Below are positions 17,108 to 27,205 of a stretch of DNA of 64,000 bases, piece after piece (position 1 is the first letter of the stretch; the number at the start of each line of letters is the position of its first letter). A model generated the notes under the pieces. That model was given only the letters and a program-made list of their open reading frames with translations. It ran no database searches and was not told the origin of the DNA. The position numbers and the translations under genes were made by a program. The stretch is from an uncultured Prevotellaceae bacterium (lineage in GTDB: Bacteria; Bacteroidota; Bacteroidia; Bacteroidales; Bacteroidaceae), in contig CAMIYC010000010.1 in NCBI GenBank assembly GCA_946402905.1, forward strand, positions 26,448-90,447, in the 5' to 3' direction.

Positions 17108-18523
17108 GTGGAAGATCTATACACTTCAATCAGACGACATTTCGGATATATGCCTTCGCCCGAACAGGCTACTGCCATCGACGTGTTTTGTCGTTTCCTG
17201 GCCGATCGCTCCGGTAGGGCGGTCATGATCATGAAAGGGTCGGCAGGCACGGGGAAGACTTCGCTTGCAGGAGCCTTCGTCAGGACATTGGTGGCTATGC
17301 GGCAAAAAGTGATGCTCCTGGCACCTACAGGAAGAGCCGCAAAGGTGTTCTCGCTCAATAGTGGGCAGCCTGCTTTCACCATTCATCGCAAGATCTTCCG
17401 GCAGAAGGTGTTTACGGGTACGATGACCGATTTCCATCTCAATGCCAATCTCAGCCAGGATACTGTATTCTTTGTCGACGAGGCGTCTATGATCTCCAAT
17501 ACAGCTTATGGAGAGGCTGATTTCGGCAGCGGAAAGCTTCTCGACGACCTCGTGCAGTTCGTCTATTCCGGCCGCAACTGCCGCATGGTGCTTATCGGCG
17601 ACAAAGCGCAGCTGCCGCCAGTGGGGGAAGTGGAGTCGCCTGCATTGATGACAGATTTCATGGAGGGATACGGGCTCAGCCTCTATCAGTGTGATATGAA
17701 CGACGTGCTCCGGCAGAGCCAGCAGTCGGGTATACTATATAATGCATCTGTGATACGCAGGCTCATCACGCACGACGAGGCCACACACTTGCCCAAGATA
17801 AGGTTTGAGGGCTTTGCCGACATCGTGATGATGCCGGGGTCGGAACTCATAGAGTCGCTGGCCAGTAGTTACAGCCGGGTGGGTTCTGATGAGACCATCG
17901 TGGTCACACGTTCCAACAAACGGGCCAATATCTATAACATGGGTATCAGGAACAGTGTGCTCGGATGTGAGGACGAACTCACCTCGGGAGATATGCTCAT
18001 GGTGGTGCGAAACAATTATTACTGGGCTGAGGCAGCCAAGAGCCAGCTGGCTTTCATCGCTAACGGTGACCGGGTAAGAGTCGTCAAGGTGCGCCGCCAT
18101 CGTGAATTGTATGGGTTCAGGTTTGCGGATGTGCTCATGAGGTTTCCCGACTATGCTGACCAGGAATTAGAGGTGACCGTCGTGCTCGATTCGCTGAGGT
18201 CTGATGCACCTTCTCTCACTAAGGAGCAAAACGAGCAACTCTTCAAGGGCGTGCTTGAGGACTATGAGGATTTGCCTACCAAACCTGAGCGAATGGCCAA
18301 GGTCAAGACTGATATCTATTATAATGCCGTGCAGATAAAGTATGCTTATGCGGTGACCTGCCATAAGGCGCAGGGTGGACAGTGGGAGCATGTGTATCTC
18401 GACCAGGGCTACATGACCGACGATATGCTCACGCCAGATTATATCCATTGGCTTTACACGGCTTTTACAAGGGCGTCGCAGAAACTTTTTTTGGTCAACT
18501 GGCCTAAAACGCAGACAGAATGA
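17108..18523 (+). CDS. RecD-like SF1B DNA helicase
   Basis: The product is about 471 residues and is an ATP-dependent DNA helicase of the RecD/Dda type. Walker A is GSAGTGKTS near residue 44-52, Walker B is FFVDEASM near 120, motif III GDKAQLPPVGE follows, and the C-terminal UvrD_C_2 block YAVTCHKAQGGQWEHVYLD precedes YTAFTRASQKL. The frame opens at a TTG at 17084, but a promoter box TAATTTTG covers 17079-17086, so the transcript cannot include it. The first in-frame start after the predicted transcription start is GTG 17108; ATG 17150 is the alternative. It is expected to act in repair or recombination. Confidence 0.88.
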   Translation: MEDLYTSIRRHFGYMPSPEQATAIDVFCRFLADRSGRAVMIMKGSAGTGKTSLAGAFVRTLVAMRQKVMLLAPTGRAAKVFSLNSGQPAFTIHRKIFRQKVFTGTMTDFHLNANLSQDTVFFVDEASMISNTAYGEADFGSGKLLDDLVQFVYSGRNCRMVLIGDKAQLPPVGEVESPALMTDFMEGYGLSLYQCDMNDVLRQSQQSGILYNASVIRRLITHDEATHLPKIRFEGFADIVMMPGSELIESLASSYSRVGSDETIVVTRSNKRANIYNMGIRNSVLGCEDELTSGDMLMVVRNNYYWAEAAKSQLAFIANGDRVRVVKVRRHRELYGFRFADVLMRFPDYADQELEVTVVLDSLRSDAPSLTKEQNEQLFKGVLEDYEDLPTKPERMAKVKTDIYYNAVQIKYAYAVTCHKAQGGQWEHVYLDQGYMTDDMLTPDYIHWLYTAFTRASQKLFLVNWPKTQTE

Positions 18524-18585
18524 ACTTTTTGTGGGCTGGCGGCGGGTTTTTGTAAAGGAAATGCCGCCATCTCACCACTTTTTAT

Positions 18586-18593
18586 TATTTTTG
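18586..18593 (+). promoter_or_regulatory. Promoter -7 box of the DUF4923 lipoprotein gene
   Basis: TATTTTTG fits TAnnTTTG and lies 40 bp upstream of the ATG at 18634. Confidence 0.5.
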
Positions 18594-18633
18594 CAGCATC
18601 GGAGAACGTATAACCAACTATCATACAATCAAA

Positions 18634-19239
18634 ATGAAAAAGATTTATCTCACATTGACCGCCGGGGTGTGTTTGACCCTGGCCAGCTGCTTCGGGTCGG
18701 CAGGCAGCTTGTTAAGTGGTATTGATACGGCCAGCACCGTGGGCAATATCATTACCAGTGTACTGGGTATCAACAAAGTGACGGAGGCCAATCTGGTAGG
18801 CAGCTGGAAATATAGTGGTCCGGGATGTGGATTCACCTCGGAGAACCTGTTGGCAAAGGCGGGAGGTGAACTCGCCGCTGCCAAAATCAAAAGCGAACTC
18901 CTGCCTCGCTATCAGGCTGCAGGCATCACCAGTGCCAACACCTATATCACCTTCAATGAAGACAAGACCTTCTCGGGCAAGATCGATGGCCAGGCATTGA
19001 GTGGCACGTACGTCTACAATGCCCAGAGTGGGCAAATCACGCTCAAGACCCTCCTGCTCTCACTCAATGGTTATATCAATACGACGACTAAGGGTGTCAG
19101 CTTACTCTTCGAGTCTAAAAAATTGTTGTCTGTGCTACAGGCCGTCGGTATGGCCAGCGGCAATGCAACTCTTTCTACAGTAGGAGAAATCAGCAAAAAC
19201 TATGACGGCGTACGTCTCGGGTTTGATTTGACACGATAA
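18634..19239 (+). CDS. DUF4923 family lipocalin-like lipoprotein
   Basis: The 201-residue product starts MKKIYLTLTAGVCLTLASC with a lipobox (LASC, Cys19), so it is probably a lipoprotein. NLVGSWKYSGPGCGFTSENL, YITFNEDKTFSGKIDG and SGTYVYNAQSGQITLK are the strand pattern of the DUF4923 (lipocalin-like) family. The role is unknown. It stands alone with its own promoter and is followed by a perfect hairpin. Confidence 0.88.
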   Translation: MKKIYLTLTAGVCLTLASCFGSAGSLLSGIDTASTVGNIITSVLGINKVTEANLVGSWKYSGPGCGFTSENLLAKAGGELAAAKIKSELLPRYQAAGITSANTYITFNEDKTFSGKIDGQALSGTYVYNAQSGQITLKTLLLSLNGYINTTTKGVSLLFESKKLLSVLQAVGMASGNATLSTVGEISKNYDGVRLGFDLTR

Positions 19240-19253
19240 GTGCCTTCAACAGA

Positions 19254-19320
19254 TGAAGGAGTTCAGACTTTACCTTGAGTCCTGCTATGGACAGAAAACA
19301 GTAAAGTCTGAACTCCTTCA
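19254..19320. terminator. Bidirectional terminator, perfect 20-bp stem
   Basis: Arms 19254-19273 and 19301-19320 are perfectly complementary with a 27-base loop, between the convergent DUF4923 and GH105 genes. Confidence 0.75.
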
Positions 19321-19344
19321 CTCTTTATTCCTTGATACCTTATT

Positions 19345-20463
19345 CTATTTCACTAACTTGTAATATTCCGCGGCTCCAAGCAGGAAACATCCTGTGCCGT
19401 AATCCTCAAAGTCTGGCACCTTGGTATAAGACAGCGGCTGTCCGGCTGATGGGTCCTTGCCGGTGCCTTGCACCCAGCCCAGAAATCCGTCGGCGTGCAC
19501 ACAGTCTTTCACGATGGCTGCCCAGGCACGGTCGCAGGCGGAGCGGTACTTCTTGGCTTTCAGCACACCATTGTTGATACCCCAGCTCATGCCATAAAGG
19601 AAGAGGGCAGAGCCGGTGAGCTCTTTGCCGCCGTAGGTCACGGGCGATACCAGAGAGGGATTCCACAGCCCGTCTTCACGCTGGCATTTCAACAGAGCTT
19701 CGCTCATCATCACGAAGTCTTTCTTCAGGCGCTTATAGTATTTGTCTTTCTTGCCGATGTCATTCATCACACGTACAAGCGCGGCATACACCCATCCGCT
19801 GCCACGGCTCCAGTAGCAGTTCTGGCCGTCGCTCTCCTTGTAGGGCGGCACATAGTCGGCGTCGCGCCACCACAGACCCTCGGCCGTGTTGAATAGACCG
19901 CCGCCACAGGTGTCACGGCTCCAGGTGTACATCTTCATCGCATGATCCATGTATTTACGTTCGCCGGTCACCTTGTACATCTTGCTGTAGACTGGCATCG
20001 CCATCTGTATGGCGTCAATCCAGGTCCAATAGCCCAGTTTGCCTGTGCCCATCTGGTGGTCAAGATTTTCCCTCACGTGGGTTATCATGCGCGCATCGTG
20101 AGTCATCGCATAGCGGTCCAGATAGGTCTGGGCGCAGCACTGGTCGTCGGCATCAGTGGTGTTGATGCCGTTGCGCGGAGTCCATTTGTGATAGTCGGCC
20201 CATTGGTCGGTGTAGTCAATATAGCTTTGGTCAGGGGCTATCTCGTTGAGGGCCATCAGACCCTCGTAATACACAGCACGGGTCCAGAGGCTGCTTGGAC
20301 GGATGCGCCCAACATTGGTCGGGATGGTGGGGTCGGAGTATTTCTTCATGAAATACTTGTTCACTTTCTGTGCTGTAGCCAGCACCTCAGAGGCATTATT
20401 GGTCTGTGCCCACATGCCCAGGCAAACAAAAGCCAAAAGGCTCATTAGGATTGTTCTTCTCAT
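19345..20463 (-). CDS. Glycoside hydrolase family 105/88 (unsaturated rhamnogalacturonyl hydrolase-like)
   Basis: The 372-residue secreted enzyme starts MRRTILMSLLAFVCLGMWAQ (signal peptide). The (alpha/alpha)6 hydrolase marks of the YteR-like group are visible: ADDQCCAQTYLDRYA, WTWIDAIQMAMPVYSKM and YWSRGSGWVYAALVRVM, with the Asp residues placed as in known GH105 enzymes. Such enzymes remove the 4,5-unsaturated uronate left by pectate or rhamnogalacturonan lyases. The frame is open to 20577, but the signal peptide fixes the start at 20463. It is divergent from the hybrid sensor gene, typical of a polysaccharide utilization locus. A possible promoter box TATTTTTG lies at 20484-20491 on the minus strand. 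Confidence 0.9.
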   Translation of the reverse strand: MRRTILMSLLAFVCLGMWAQTNNASEVLATAQKVNKYFMKKYSDPTIPTNVGRIRPSSLWTRAVYYEGLMALNEIAPDQSYIDYTDQWADYHKWTPRNGINTTDADDQCCAQTYLDRYAMTHDARMITHVRENLDHQMGTGKLGYWTWIDAIQMAMPVYSKMYKVTGERKYMDHAMKMYTWSRDTCGGGLFNTAEGLWWRDADYVPPYKESDGQNCYWSRGSGWVYAALVRVMNDIGKKDKYYKRLKKDFVMMSEALLKCQREDGLWNPSLVSPVTYGGKELTGSALFLYGMSWGINNGVLKAKKYRSACDRAWAAIVKDCVHADGFLGWVQGTGKDPSAGQPLSYTKVPDFEDYGTGCFLLGAAEYYKLVK

Positions 20464-20605
20464 AGCGTAATAGTTATTCGATGCAAAAATACGATTTTTG
20501 GGAGAATACAAACCGGCATATTTGTGCATTTTGCTTGTAAAAATGTTCGATTTGTTGTGAGAATTGCTTTTTTTCATTAATTTTACAACGTGAAATGATA
20601 ATCTT

Positions 20606-23600
20606 ATGAAAAACTACCTCTCTTGTCTACTGCTCATGCTGTCTTCCGCATTATGGGCACAGGTGGAAATGAAATACCGTGAACTGACCACAGAAAGCGG
20701 ACTGCCCAGCAATTATATCATCAATATGGTGCAAGACCGGCAGGGATATGTCTGGATGGCTACCAACGACGGCCTCTGCCGATACGATGGATATTCTTTT
20801 GATGTGCTCAGGCATGGCAATGAAGGCAATGACACACTACTGATTAACAACCGGCTGCGCGAACTCTTTCTCAATCCCAATGGATTGCTTTTCATACGCC
20901 ATCAGGGTGAGAGATACAGTTGTTATGACACCAACCGACAACTCTTTGTTGACTATCGTCCGGAAGGGAGCAGTGTCGATGAGTATTGCGACTGCTTGTT
21001 CACCCCTGACGGCGATACCTGGCTCTGGTATCTCTATAGCGGATGTATCAAGATTTCGTATCGGGACGGCAAGGTCGTGAGCAAGGTGTATAATGAAGAC
21101 AATGGTGCCTTGCGGTCCAACAATGTGAGGCTGATCTTCGCCGACAGCCGGCACCGTACATGGATAGGCACCAGCCAGGGCCTTTACATGGAACATGGCG
21201 GACATTTTAAATGCGTGCGTGAAGGTATCGACGTGGGGATGGCTGCAGAACTCGACGGAAACGTCTATTTCGCCACCCGTGACCACCAGTTGCTCCATGC
21301 CGACAGCCAGTCGGTGATTCATCTCGATGTGCGCCATGTGCTGGGTGAGAATCCTCATGAAGCATTGCGTGGACTGGCTGCAATCGACGGGCGTTTGGTC
21401 TTCGTGACCACGGGCTCCACATGGGAATACAATCCGGCTGACAACACCATGGCGCTCTACTCGATACAGATGCCCAATGGCAATGTGTCTCTCGATAATG
21501 TGGGCAATTATTATATCACTGACGAGAAGGTAGATCTGCATTATTTCGACCGTCAGCGGCAAAAGCGGTATACTTTCCATGTGCTCAGCCCTGATCTGTT
21601 GCATAAGCGCGGTCTGCCAGCATATACTGTGAGGAATGCGCCCGACGGCTATCTGTATATCACGACCATCGGAAATGGACTTTTTGTCTATGACCCTCAG
21701 ACTCAGCACCTCTCACACTACTCACCACGTGAGGCTTCCAACTCACCGGTGAGCAGCGACTATCTCTATGCACAGATGATAGACCGCGCCGGCCATCTCT
21801 GGGTGTCGCAGGAGAATATGGGCCTGAGTGTCATCACAAGCATGCCGCGAGGGGTGAAGCGTCTTTATGCCACCAGCCATCTCTCGCCCCATTATTCCAA
21901 TCTCTTCCGAATGCTGAGAAAAACCAATGACGGACGGGTATGGGCCGGCAATTTTATGGCTGGAGTTTATCTCCTGCGGCAGGGGCAGACCCTGGAACCC
22001 ATCGAAATCGGAGTGAAAGACGACATGCTGTCTGTGTGGATCGACAAGGCCGGGCACCAATGGATCGGCACCCGCAAAAGTGGGGTCAGCGTGGATGGAA
22101 AGTTTTATGCCCATCAGGACGGCAATCCTGCTTCTCTCGCCCGGGGAAAGGTGTTCGACATCGTCAGTGATGGCAGACAAAGGGTGTGGATAGCTGTCAA
22201 TCCGCAGGCGTTGTGCCTGGCTGTACCGCAACAAGACGGCACCTATCAATTCAGACATTTCCTTGACAACGAACCCTTGCTGAGCACACTCACTGTCATC
22301 TGCCCCACCAGGACGGGGATGATGTTTGTGGGCTGCGCGGATGGTTTCGTGGTGTTTCATCCCGACAGTCTGGTGAAAAATCCTCATGCCTATCATTATT
22401 ACAACTCGTCCAACAGTCCGATAGGGCATTTTGAGGTGAGGGATATCATGGAGGATAAGGATGGAACCATATGGATGGCATCGGCGGGAGGTGGATTGTA
22501 CCGCATTGAAAATCCACGTGAGGTCAGTCGCTTGAAGATCAGTATCTTTACAGTGAAACACGGACTTGCCGACAATATTGCCAACTCTATCGTGGCCGAC
22601 CGCAAGGGCTATCTCTGGATCAGCACACACTATGGATTGTCAAGGCTTCACACAGGGAAGATGCAGTTCGACAATTATTTCCTTTCTACCGACAAACTGG
22701 GAGATGTCTATAGCGAGAATTCCTCGTGCATGCTTGATGACGGCACATTGGTCTTTGCCACCAACAATGGTATCGTGTGTTTCAATCCTGACTCGGTGAC
22801 CTTGGACAAGAACAATGGAGCCAGGCTCACGATCACCAACCTCCTGGTCAATGGAGAGATGTTGGAGATGTCGCTCAGCGAAGGGCCTATCCGGCTCAGT
22901 CACCAGCAGAACACGCTGGTATTCAGATTCTCTGACATGGGCTTCGACTATCCTCACAAGACGGAGTATCTGTACAGGCTCGAGGGGGAGGATAAAGATT
23001 GGAGCCAGCCCACACGTTCCAACGAGGCGGTGTATAAAGACCTGAGACCGGGAAAGTATGTGTTTCATGTCAGACTGTCTGGACGTGACGACCAGGCGGA
23101 GCAGACCCTCACCGTGGTCATCAGGCAGCCCTGGTGGAACACTTGGTGGGCATGGCTCGTCTATCTGATATTGGTGGGCGCACTGACGTGGTATATCGTG
23201 CGACTGCTGCTCATCACCTACTCGATGCGCAACCGTATCAAGATGGATCGGGAGATCAGCGAGTTCAAACAGCAGTTCTTCATGGATGTGAGCCATGAGT
23301 TCCGTACACCGCTCACGCTCATACAGGGCTCGATGGAGCATATCCGCAAAACAGGTGAACTGCCTGCCGCCATCAAACAGTCGGTCAGCAATATGGGCAA
23401 GAGCACCGACCGGTTGATGCGACTGGTCAATCAGCTGCTTGAATTTCATAAACTGCAGAATGGCAAGCTGTCGCTGAGCCTGCAGGAGACCGAGGTGATC
23501 AAGTTTCTCAGGGGAATCACCATGAGCTATAGCGACCTGGCGCATAACCACCAGACCGGATTGCAGTTCGTCCCCTTTACTCAGAAGTATAACATGTTTA

Positions 23601-24835
23601 TAGACAGAGGATTCGTCGATAAGATCATGTACAATCTGCTGAGCAATGCCTTCAAGTATACGCCTCAGGGAGGGGATGTCACCGTCAGGGTGAGACTGGC
23701 AGACCCTTACTTGCTTGTCAGGGTAGAGGACACGGGAGTAGGGGTGCCAAGAGACAAGCAGGCTTTGCTCTTCACACGCTTCATGCAGGGACACAAGACG
23801 ACGGCCGACAGCATGGGCATTGGACTGCATTTCACAAGACAACTGGTCCTTGCGCATCATGGAGAAATACGATATGAGGAAAATCCGAAGGGAGGAAGTA
23901 TCTTCTCCTTCACCATACCCGTCTCATCTGATAAGTACCTGCCCGACGATTATCTCAATGTCAAAGACACACACGAGGAGGAGGAAACTTCGACATTGCT
24001 CCGTGAGCACAAGGAGATGGTGGGCGAGCCGCTCAACGACCGTCAGGTCTTGGTGGTCGATGACGACGACGACGTGAGAGAGTATATCAAGGGCGAACTG
24101 GCAGTCTATTTCAAGGTGCTCACAGCACGCAACGGAACTGAGGCCCTGACGATACTCAAAAGCGGCCAGACGGTCGACCTGGTGGTGAGCGACATCAAGA
24201 TGCCGCAGATGGATGGCATAGAGTTGCTCAAAAGGGTGAGGGCCGACGATGACATTTTCGATGTCCCATTCGTCTTGCTCTCGGCGATAGACAGCGTGGA
24301 GAAACAGTTGCAGGGAGCGCGCTTCGGAGCTGACGCTTATCTGGCCAAGCCGTTCAGCCCGGCATTGCTCATAGGACGGAGCATCGGCTTGATCAGGCAG
24401 AGAGACCAGCTGCGCAAGGCTTACGGGGCCAAACCAGTTTCCTCTCAGGATGTCGCAGCACAGCCCGCTACTGGAGACGGAGCCGCTGACGAGCCGCTGA
24501 TCATGAGCGAGCGTGACAAGAAATTCCGCACGATAGTCGACTTGAAAATCCTGGGCAATCTGTCCAACCCCGATTTCGTCGTCGACGACCTGGCACAGAG
24601 CACGGGGTATGGGCGGTCGCAGTTCTACGCCAAAATGATGGAGGTGACGGGAAAGACCCCCAAGGAGTATATCCGCCAGATGCGCATGGACCATGCAGCC
24701 GAACTCCTGAGGTCGGGCGAGATGATCACCGTGGCAGAGGTGGCCTATCAGGTAGGGTTCTCAGATCCGCTCTATTTTAGTCGTTGCTTCAAGCAGCATT
24801 TTGGAATGACACCCTCCAAATATCAGAAACAATAA
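20606..24835 (+). CDS. Hybrid two-component system sensor/regulator (HTCS)
   Basis: The 1409-residue protein combines all parts of a two-component system. A signal peptide is followed by periplasmic beta-propeller repeats (GYVWMATNDGLCRYDG, GHQWIGTRKSGV, GYLWISTHYGLSRL) and a Y_Y_Y domain (EYLYRLEGEDKDW). A membrane helix lies near 845-870. HisKA has the phospho-accepting His in DVSHEFRTPLT near 893, and the HATPase has NLLSNAFKY and DTGVGVP. The receiver near 1148-1265 has VVDDDDD, the acceptor Asp in SDIKMPQMDG, and AKPF. An AraC-type DNA-binding domain covers about 1300-1409. All catalytic residues look present. It should sense a pectic oligosaccharide in the periplasm and activate the adjacent GH105 and SusC/D genes. 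Confidence 0.96.
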   Translation: MKNYLSCLLLMLSSALWAQVEMKYRELTTESGLPSNYIINMVQDRQGYVWMATNDGLCRYDGYSFDVLRHGNEGNDTLLINNRLRELFLNPNGLLFIRHQGERYSCYDTNRQLFVDYRPEGSSVDEYCDCLFTPDGDTWLWYLYSGCIKISYRDGKVVSKVYNEDNGALRSNNVRLIFADSRHRTWIGTSQGLYMEHGGHFKCVREGIDVGMAAELDGNVYFATRDHQLLHADSQSVIHLDVRHVLGENPHEALRGLAAIDGRLVFVTTGSTWEYNPADNTMALYSIQMPNGNVSLDNVGNYYITDEKVDLHYFDRQRQKRYTFHVLSPDLLHKRGLPAYTVRNAPDGYLYITTIGNGLFVYDPQTQHLSHYSPREASNSPVSSDYLYAQMIDRAGHLWVSQENMGLSVITSMPRGVKRLYATSHLSPHYSNLFRMLRKTNDGRVWAGNFMAGVYLLRQGQTLEPIEIGVKDDMLSVWIDKAGHQWIGTRKSGVSVDGKFYAHQDGNPASLARGKVFDIVSDGRQRVWIAVNPQALCLAVPQQDGTYQFRHFLDNEPLLSTLTVICPTRTGMMFVGCADGFVVFHPDSLVKNPHAYHYYNSSNSPIGHFEVRDIMEDKDGTIWMASAGGGLYRIENPREVSRLKISIFTVKHGLADNIANSIVADRKGYLWISTHYGLSRLHTGKMQFDNYFLSTDKLGDVYSENSSCMLDDGTLVFATNNGIVCFNPDSVTLDKNNGARLTITNLLVNGEMLEMSLSEGPIRLSHQQNTLVFRFSDMGFDYPHKTEYLYRLEGEDKDWSQPTRSNEAVYKDLRPGKYVFHVRLSGRDDQAEQTLTVVIRQPWWNTWWAWLVYLILVGALTWYIVRLLLITYSMRNRIKMDREISEFKQQFFMDVSHEFRTPLTLIQGSMEHIRKTGELPAAIKQSVSNMGKSTDRLMRLVNQLLEFHKLQNGKLSLSLQETEVIKFLRGITMSYSDLAHNHQTGLQFVPFTQKYNMFIDRGFVDKIMYNLLSNAFKYTPQGGDVTVRVRLADPYLLVRVEDTGVGVPRDKQALLFTRFMQGHKTTADSMGIGLHFTRQLVLAHHGEIRYEENPKGGSIFSFTIPVSSDKYLPDDYLNVKDTHEEEETSTLLREHKEMVGEPLNDRQVLVVDDDDDVREYIKGELAVYFKVLTARNGTEALTILKSGQTVDLVVSDIKMPQMDGIELLKRVRADDDIFDVPFVLLSAIDSVEKQLQGARFGADAYLAKPFSPALLIGRSIGLIRQRDQLRKAYGAKPVSSQDVAAQPATGDGAADEPLIMSERDKKFRTIVDLKILGNLSNPDFVVDDLAQSTGYGRSQFYAKMMEVTGKTPKEYIRQMRMDHAAELLRSGEMITVAEVAYQVGFSDPLYFSRCFKQHFGMTPSKYQKQ

Positions 24836-24877
24836 AACACATATAGAGAGTGCCGCTTGTGCTCTCAGGAGAAAACA

Positions 24878-24914
24878 GCGGTGGCCATCCTTCACGGACA
24901 GCCACCGCCTTTTT
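24878..24914 (+). terminator. Rho-independent terminator of the HTCS gene
   Basis: GCGGTGGC at 24878-24885 pairs with GCCACCGC at 24901-24908 and is followed by CTTTTTG. Confidence 0.8.
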
Positions 24915-24994
24915 GTTTTCATTGTAATAATAAACCTAACCTAAAAACAAATAATTCTTATGCATGTCTTTTAGTTGAGAGAAGTTTCTGGGAT

Positions 24995-27166
24995 TTAATA
25001 ACCCGGGTTCTGCCAGGCTTTCTTCTCTGCGTCGCTCAGGTTGTTGCCGTCGGCGGTCTGAAGCACGTCGATGAATTTCTGAGGGATTGGGCGCAACTCA
25101 TGCTTGTTGGCCTGTACATTGGGGGCGGCTTCTGGATTGAAGGCCTTGGCACGCTTCACCAGCAGGCCGGCGCGGCTCAGCTCTTCCCAGCGGTTCCACT
25201 CGCCGAGCAACTCACGGGTGCGCTCGTTGAAGACGAAGTTGAGCATCCGGTCGTAGTCGCTGGTGCAGCCCAGGGCCTGCAGGATCGCCTCGTCTTCGGC
25301 GGGAAGCTGCTTATAACTCTTAATCTGAAGATTCGAAGCGGCGGTGGTCTCCTCTATGCCTGTTGAGAGATAGTAGGTGTTGGTGTGGGTCATCGAGGCA
25401 TAGTAAGCGTCGGTGTTGTTGAGCACCTTGCCGTCCTTGTCCTTGTTCTTCTTCACAGAGGTGGCTGTCGCCGTGGAGTTGTCCTTGTCGCCGCCGTCGG
25501 CTTTCAGGAAGGCCATCGAACCGTCGGTGTAGTAGTTGCGGTCCTCGCCGTCTTTCCACTGGCCACGGGCACGAAGCACATTCACCGTGGCGATAGCCTG
25601 GTCGTACTGACCCAGGCGCACCTGAGCCTCGGCTTTCACCAGGTAGGTCTCGCCAGTGCGGGCCATAATCACGTCGCGGTGGGCATCACCCTTCTCACCG
25701 GTGCGGGAGCCGTCGGCAGTCTTGTTGATACCGCAGAACACGTTGGTGCTCGAGGTGGCACCGTTGTATGTGTTAAGCACATACTTGCCGTTCTGGAAGG
25801 TGGTGAAAGCATTGGGCACCCATTTGCCCGTGCGGGGGTTCACGAAGTTGTGATTGGTCTTGGCCGTGCCGAACGTGCCGAAGGGGTCGCCGTCGAAACG
25901 TGTGTCACTCTTCTTGTTGAGGATGAAGATGATACCCTCGTCGCCCAGGTCGGGCACTTGAGCATCGGTGATGCCATAGGTGGATTTCACACCCTTGGTC
26001 ACGTTGCCGTCTTTGTCGGTCTTGTCGTCAGCGGCCTGTGCGATGTTGTTCAGTCCGTAGACCGTCTTGAAGGTCTTCCACATGCGGGCATCGTTCACGT
26101 TGTCGAAGATGGAGTAGGTGTATTCTGTGGGACGGCAACGCTGGAAGTCCATGCCACCGATATACTGTCCACGCTGTACCCATGCACCGGAGAAGTTGGA
26201 GAACTGCGGATCGAAGTAGTTGTAGGTGCGGTTGCCGAAACGGCCTTGGGTCGAACTGTCGTCGTTGTGCTCGGCAGCCATGAGGATTTCGCTCAGACCT
26301 TCATTTTTGCAGTCTACACCGGTCCAGCGGGCATAGAGATCCCAGTAGTCAGGAGCCAGCGGGCAGGCGGCGATCACTTCGTCGCAGAGGCTGATCACAC
26401 GGCTCAGGTCGGCGTTCTTGTCATAACTGCCGTTCCAGCTGGAGCAGCGCTCGCTCTGACGGAACAGAAGGGCCTTGGCCAGGAAATGGGCGGCTGTGTA
26501 TCTGGTCCAGGTGCCGTTGCCGCGCCATTTGTCTTTGGGCAGCATGTTGTAGGCTTGCTCCAGGTCTGCGATCACCTGACCCAGAGTGGCTTCTTCCGTG
26601 GCGCGTGTGAAGTCTTTCTTCACCTCGCCGTTGGCAGGCTCCGTCTGGAGCACCACACCACCATACTGGGCAAAAAGGCGGTAGTAGTTGTACCCACGCA
26701 GGAAGTATGCCTCGCCCATAGCCTTGTTGCGGGCGTCTTCGTTCTCCACGTTCTTGGCTTTGTCAATCACCAGGTTGGCAGTGGCGATACCATAGTACAT
26801 TTCATCCCAAAGGGCAGAGACGGCGGGGCAGTTCTTGTTGGCTGCACCGAGGGCGGGGGTCAGGTCGAGGGGATTGAGACGGTTGTCATACGTGTTCCAA
26901 CACTCTGAGGTGAGATCGGCGCCGTTGGTGAACTCGTCGGTGCCGTAAAGGGTGATGCCATAGGCCCACTCATAGCCGAAATGCCAGCGGATGTTGCCGT
27001 AGAGGCCAGCGGCCATCTTCAGGGCTCCTGTCTCATCGTTAAGCAGTGCGTCGGTCACCTTGTGACCTGCGTCCTCTGTGAGGAAGTCGTCGCTACAGGA
27101 GGTGATACCCACCATGGTAAGCAATGATAATGCACCGCACACTATTTTATGATTGATATATCTCAT
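24995..27166 (-). CDS. SusD/RagB-family glycan-binding lipoprotein
   Basis: The 723-residue lipoprotein has the lipobox GITSC with Cys24 and the SusD start SDDFLTEDAGHKVTDALL. TPR-like helices and the RagB/SusD blocks YFLRGYNYYRLFAQYGGV and NFVFNERTRELLGEWNRWEELSR are clear. It would cap the SusC channel and bind oligosaccharide at the cell surface. It lies 39 bp downstream of the susC gene in the same direction. The gene is longer than the common SusD length of roughly 500-650 residues, with extra sequence in the region of residues 330-560. Confidence 0.95.
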   Translation of the reverse strand: MRYINHKIVCGALSLLTMVGITSCSDDFLTEDAGHKVTDALLNDETGALKMAAGLYGNIRWHFGYEWAYGITLYGTDEFTNGADLTSECWNTYDNRLNPLDLTPALGAANKNCPAVSALWDEMYYGIATANLVIDKAKNVENEDARNKAMGEAYFLRGYNYYRLFAQYGGVVLQTEPANGEVKKDFTRATEEATLGQVIADLEQAYNMLPKDKWRGNGTWTRYTAAHFLAKALLFRQSERCSSWNGSYDKNADLSRVISLCDEVIAACPLAPDYWDLYARWTGVDCKNEGLSEILMAAEHNDDSSTQGRFGNRTYNYFDPQFSNFSGAWVQRGQYIGGMDFQRCRPTEYTYSIFDNVNDARMWKTFKTVYGLNNIAQAADDKTDKDGNVTKGVKSTYGITDAQVPDLGDEGIIFILNKKSDTRFDGDPFGTFGTAKTNHNFVNPRTGKWVPNAFTTFQNGKYVLNTYNGATSSTNVFCGINKTADGSRTGEKGDAHRDVIMARTGETYLVKAEAQVRLGQYDQAIATVNVLRARGQWKDGEDRNYYTDGSMAFLKADGGDKDNSTATATSVKKNKDKDGKVLNNTDAYYASMTHTNTYYLSTGIEETTAASNLQIKSYKQLPAEDEAILQALGCTSDYDRMLNFVFNERTRELLGEWNRWEELSRAGLLVKRAKAFNPEAAPNVQANKHELRPIPQKFIDVLQTADGNNLSDAEKKAWQNPGY

Positions 27167-27205
27167 ATTGCTATAGTTCTAAAGTTTTTAATGTACGTCT
27201 GTTGT

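Noticed and set aside
25385..26908. Long open frame on the plus strand inside the susD gene
   Set aside because: Antisense shadow of a GC-rich conserved gene; the product has no recognisable domain.
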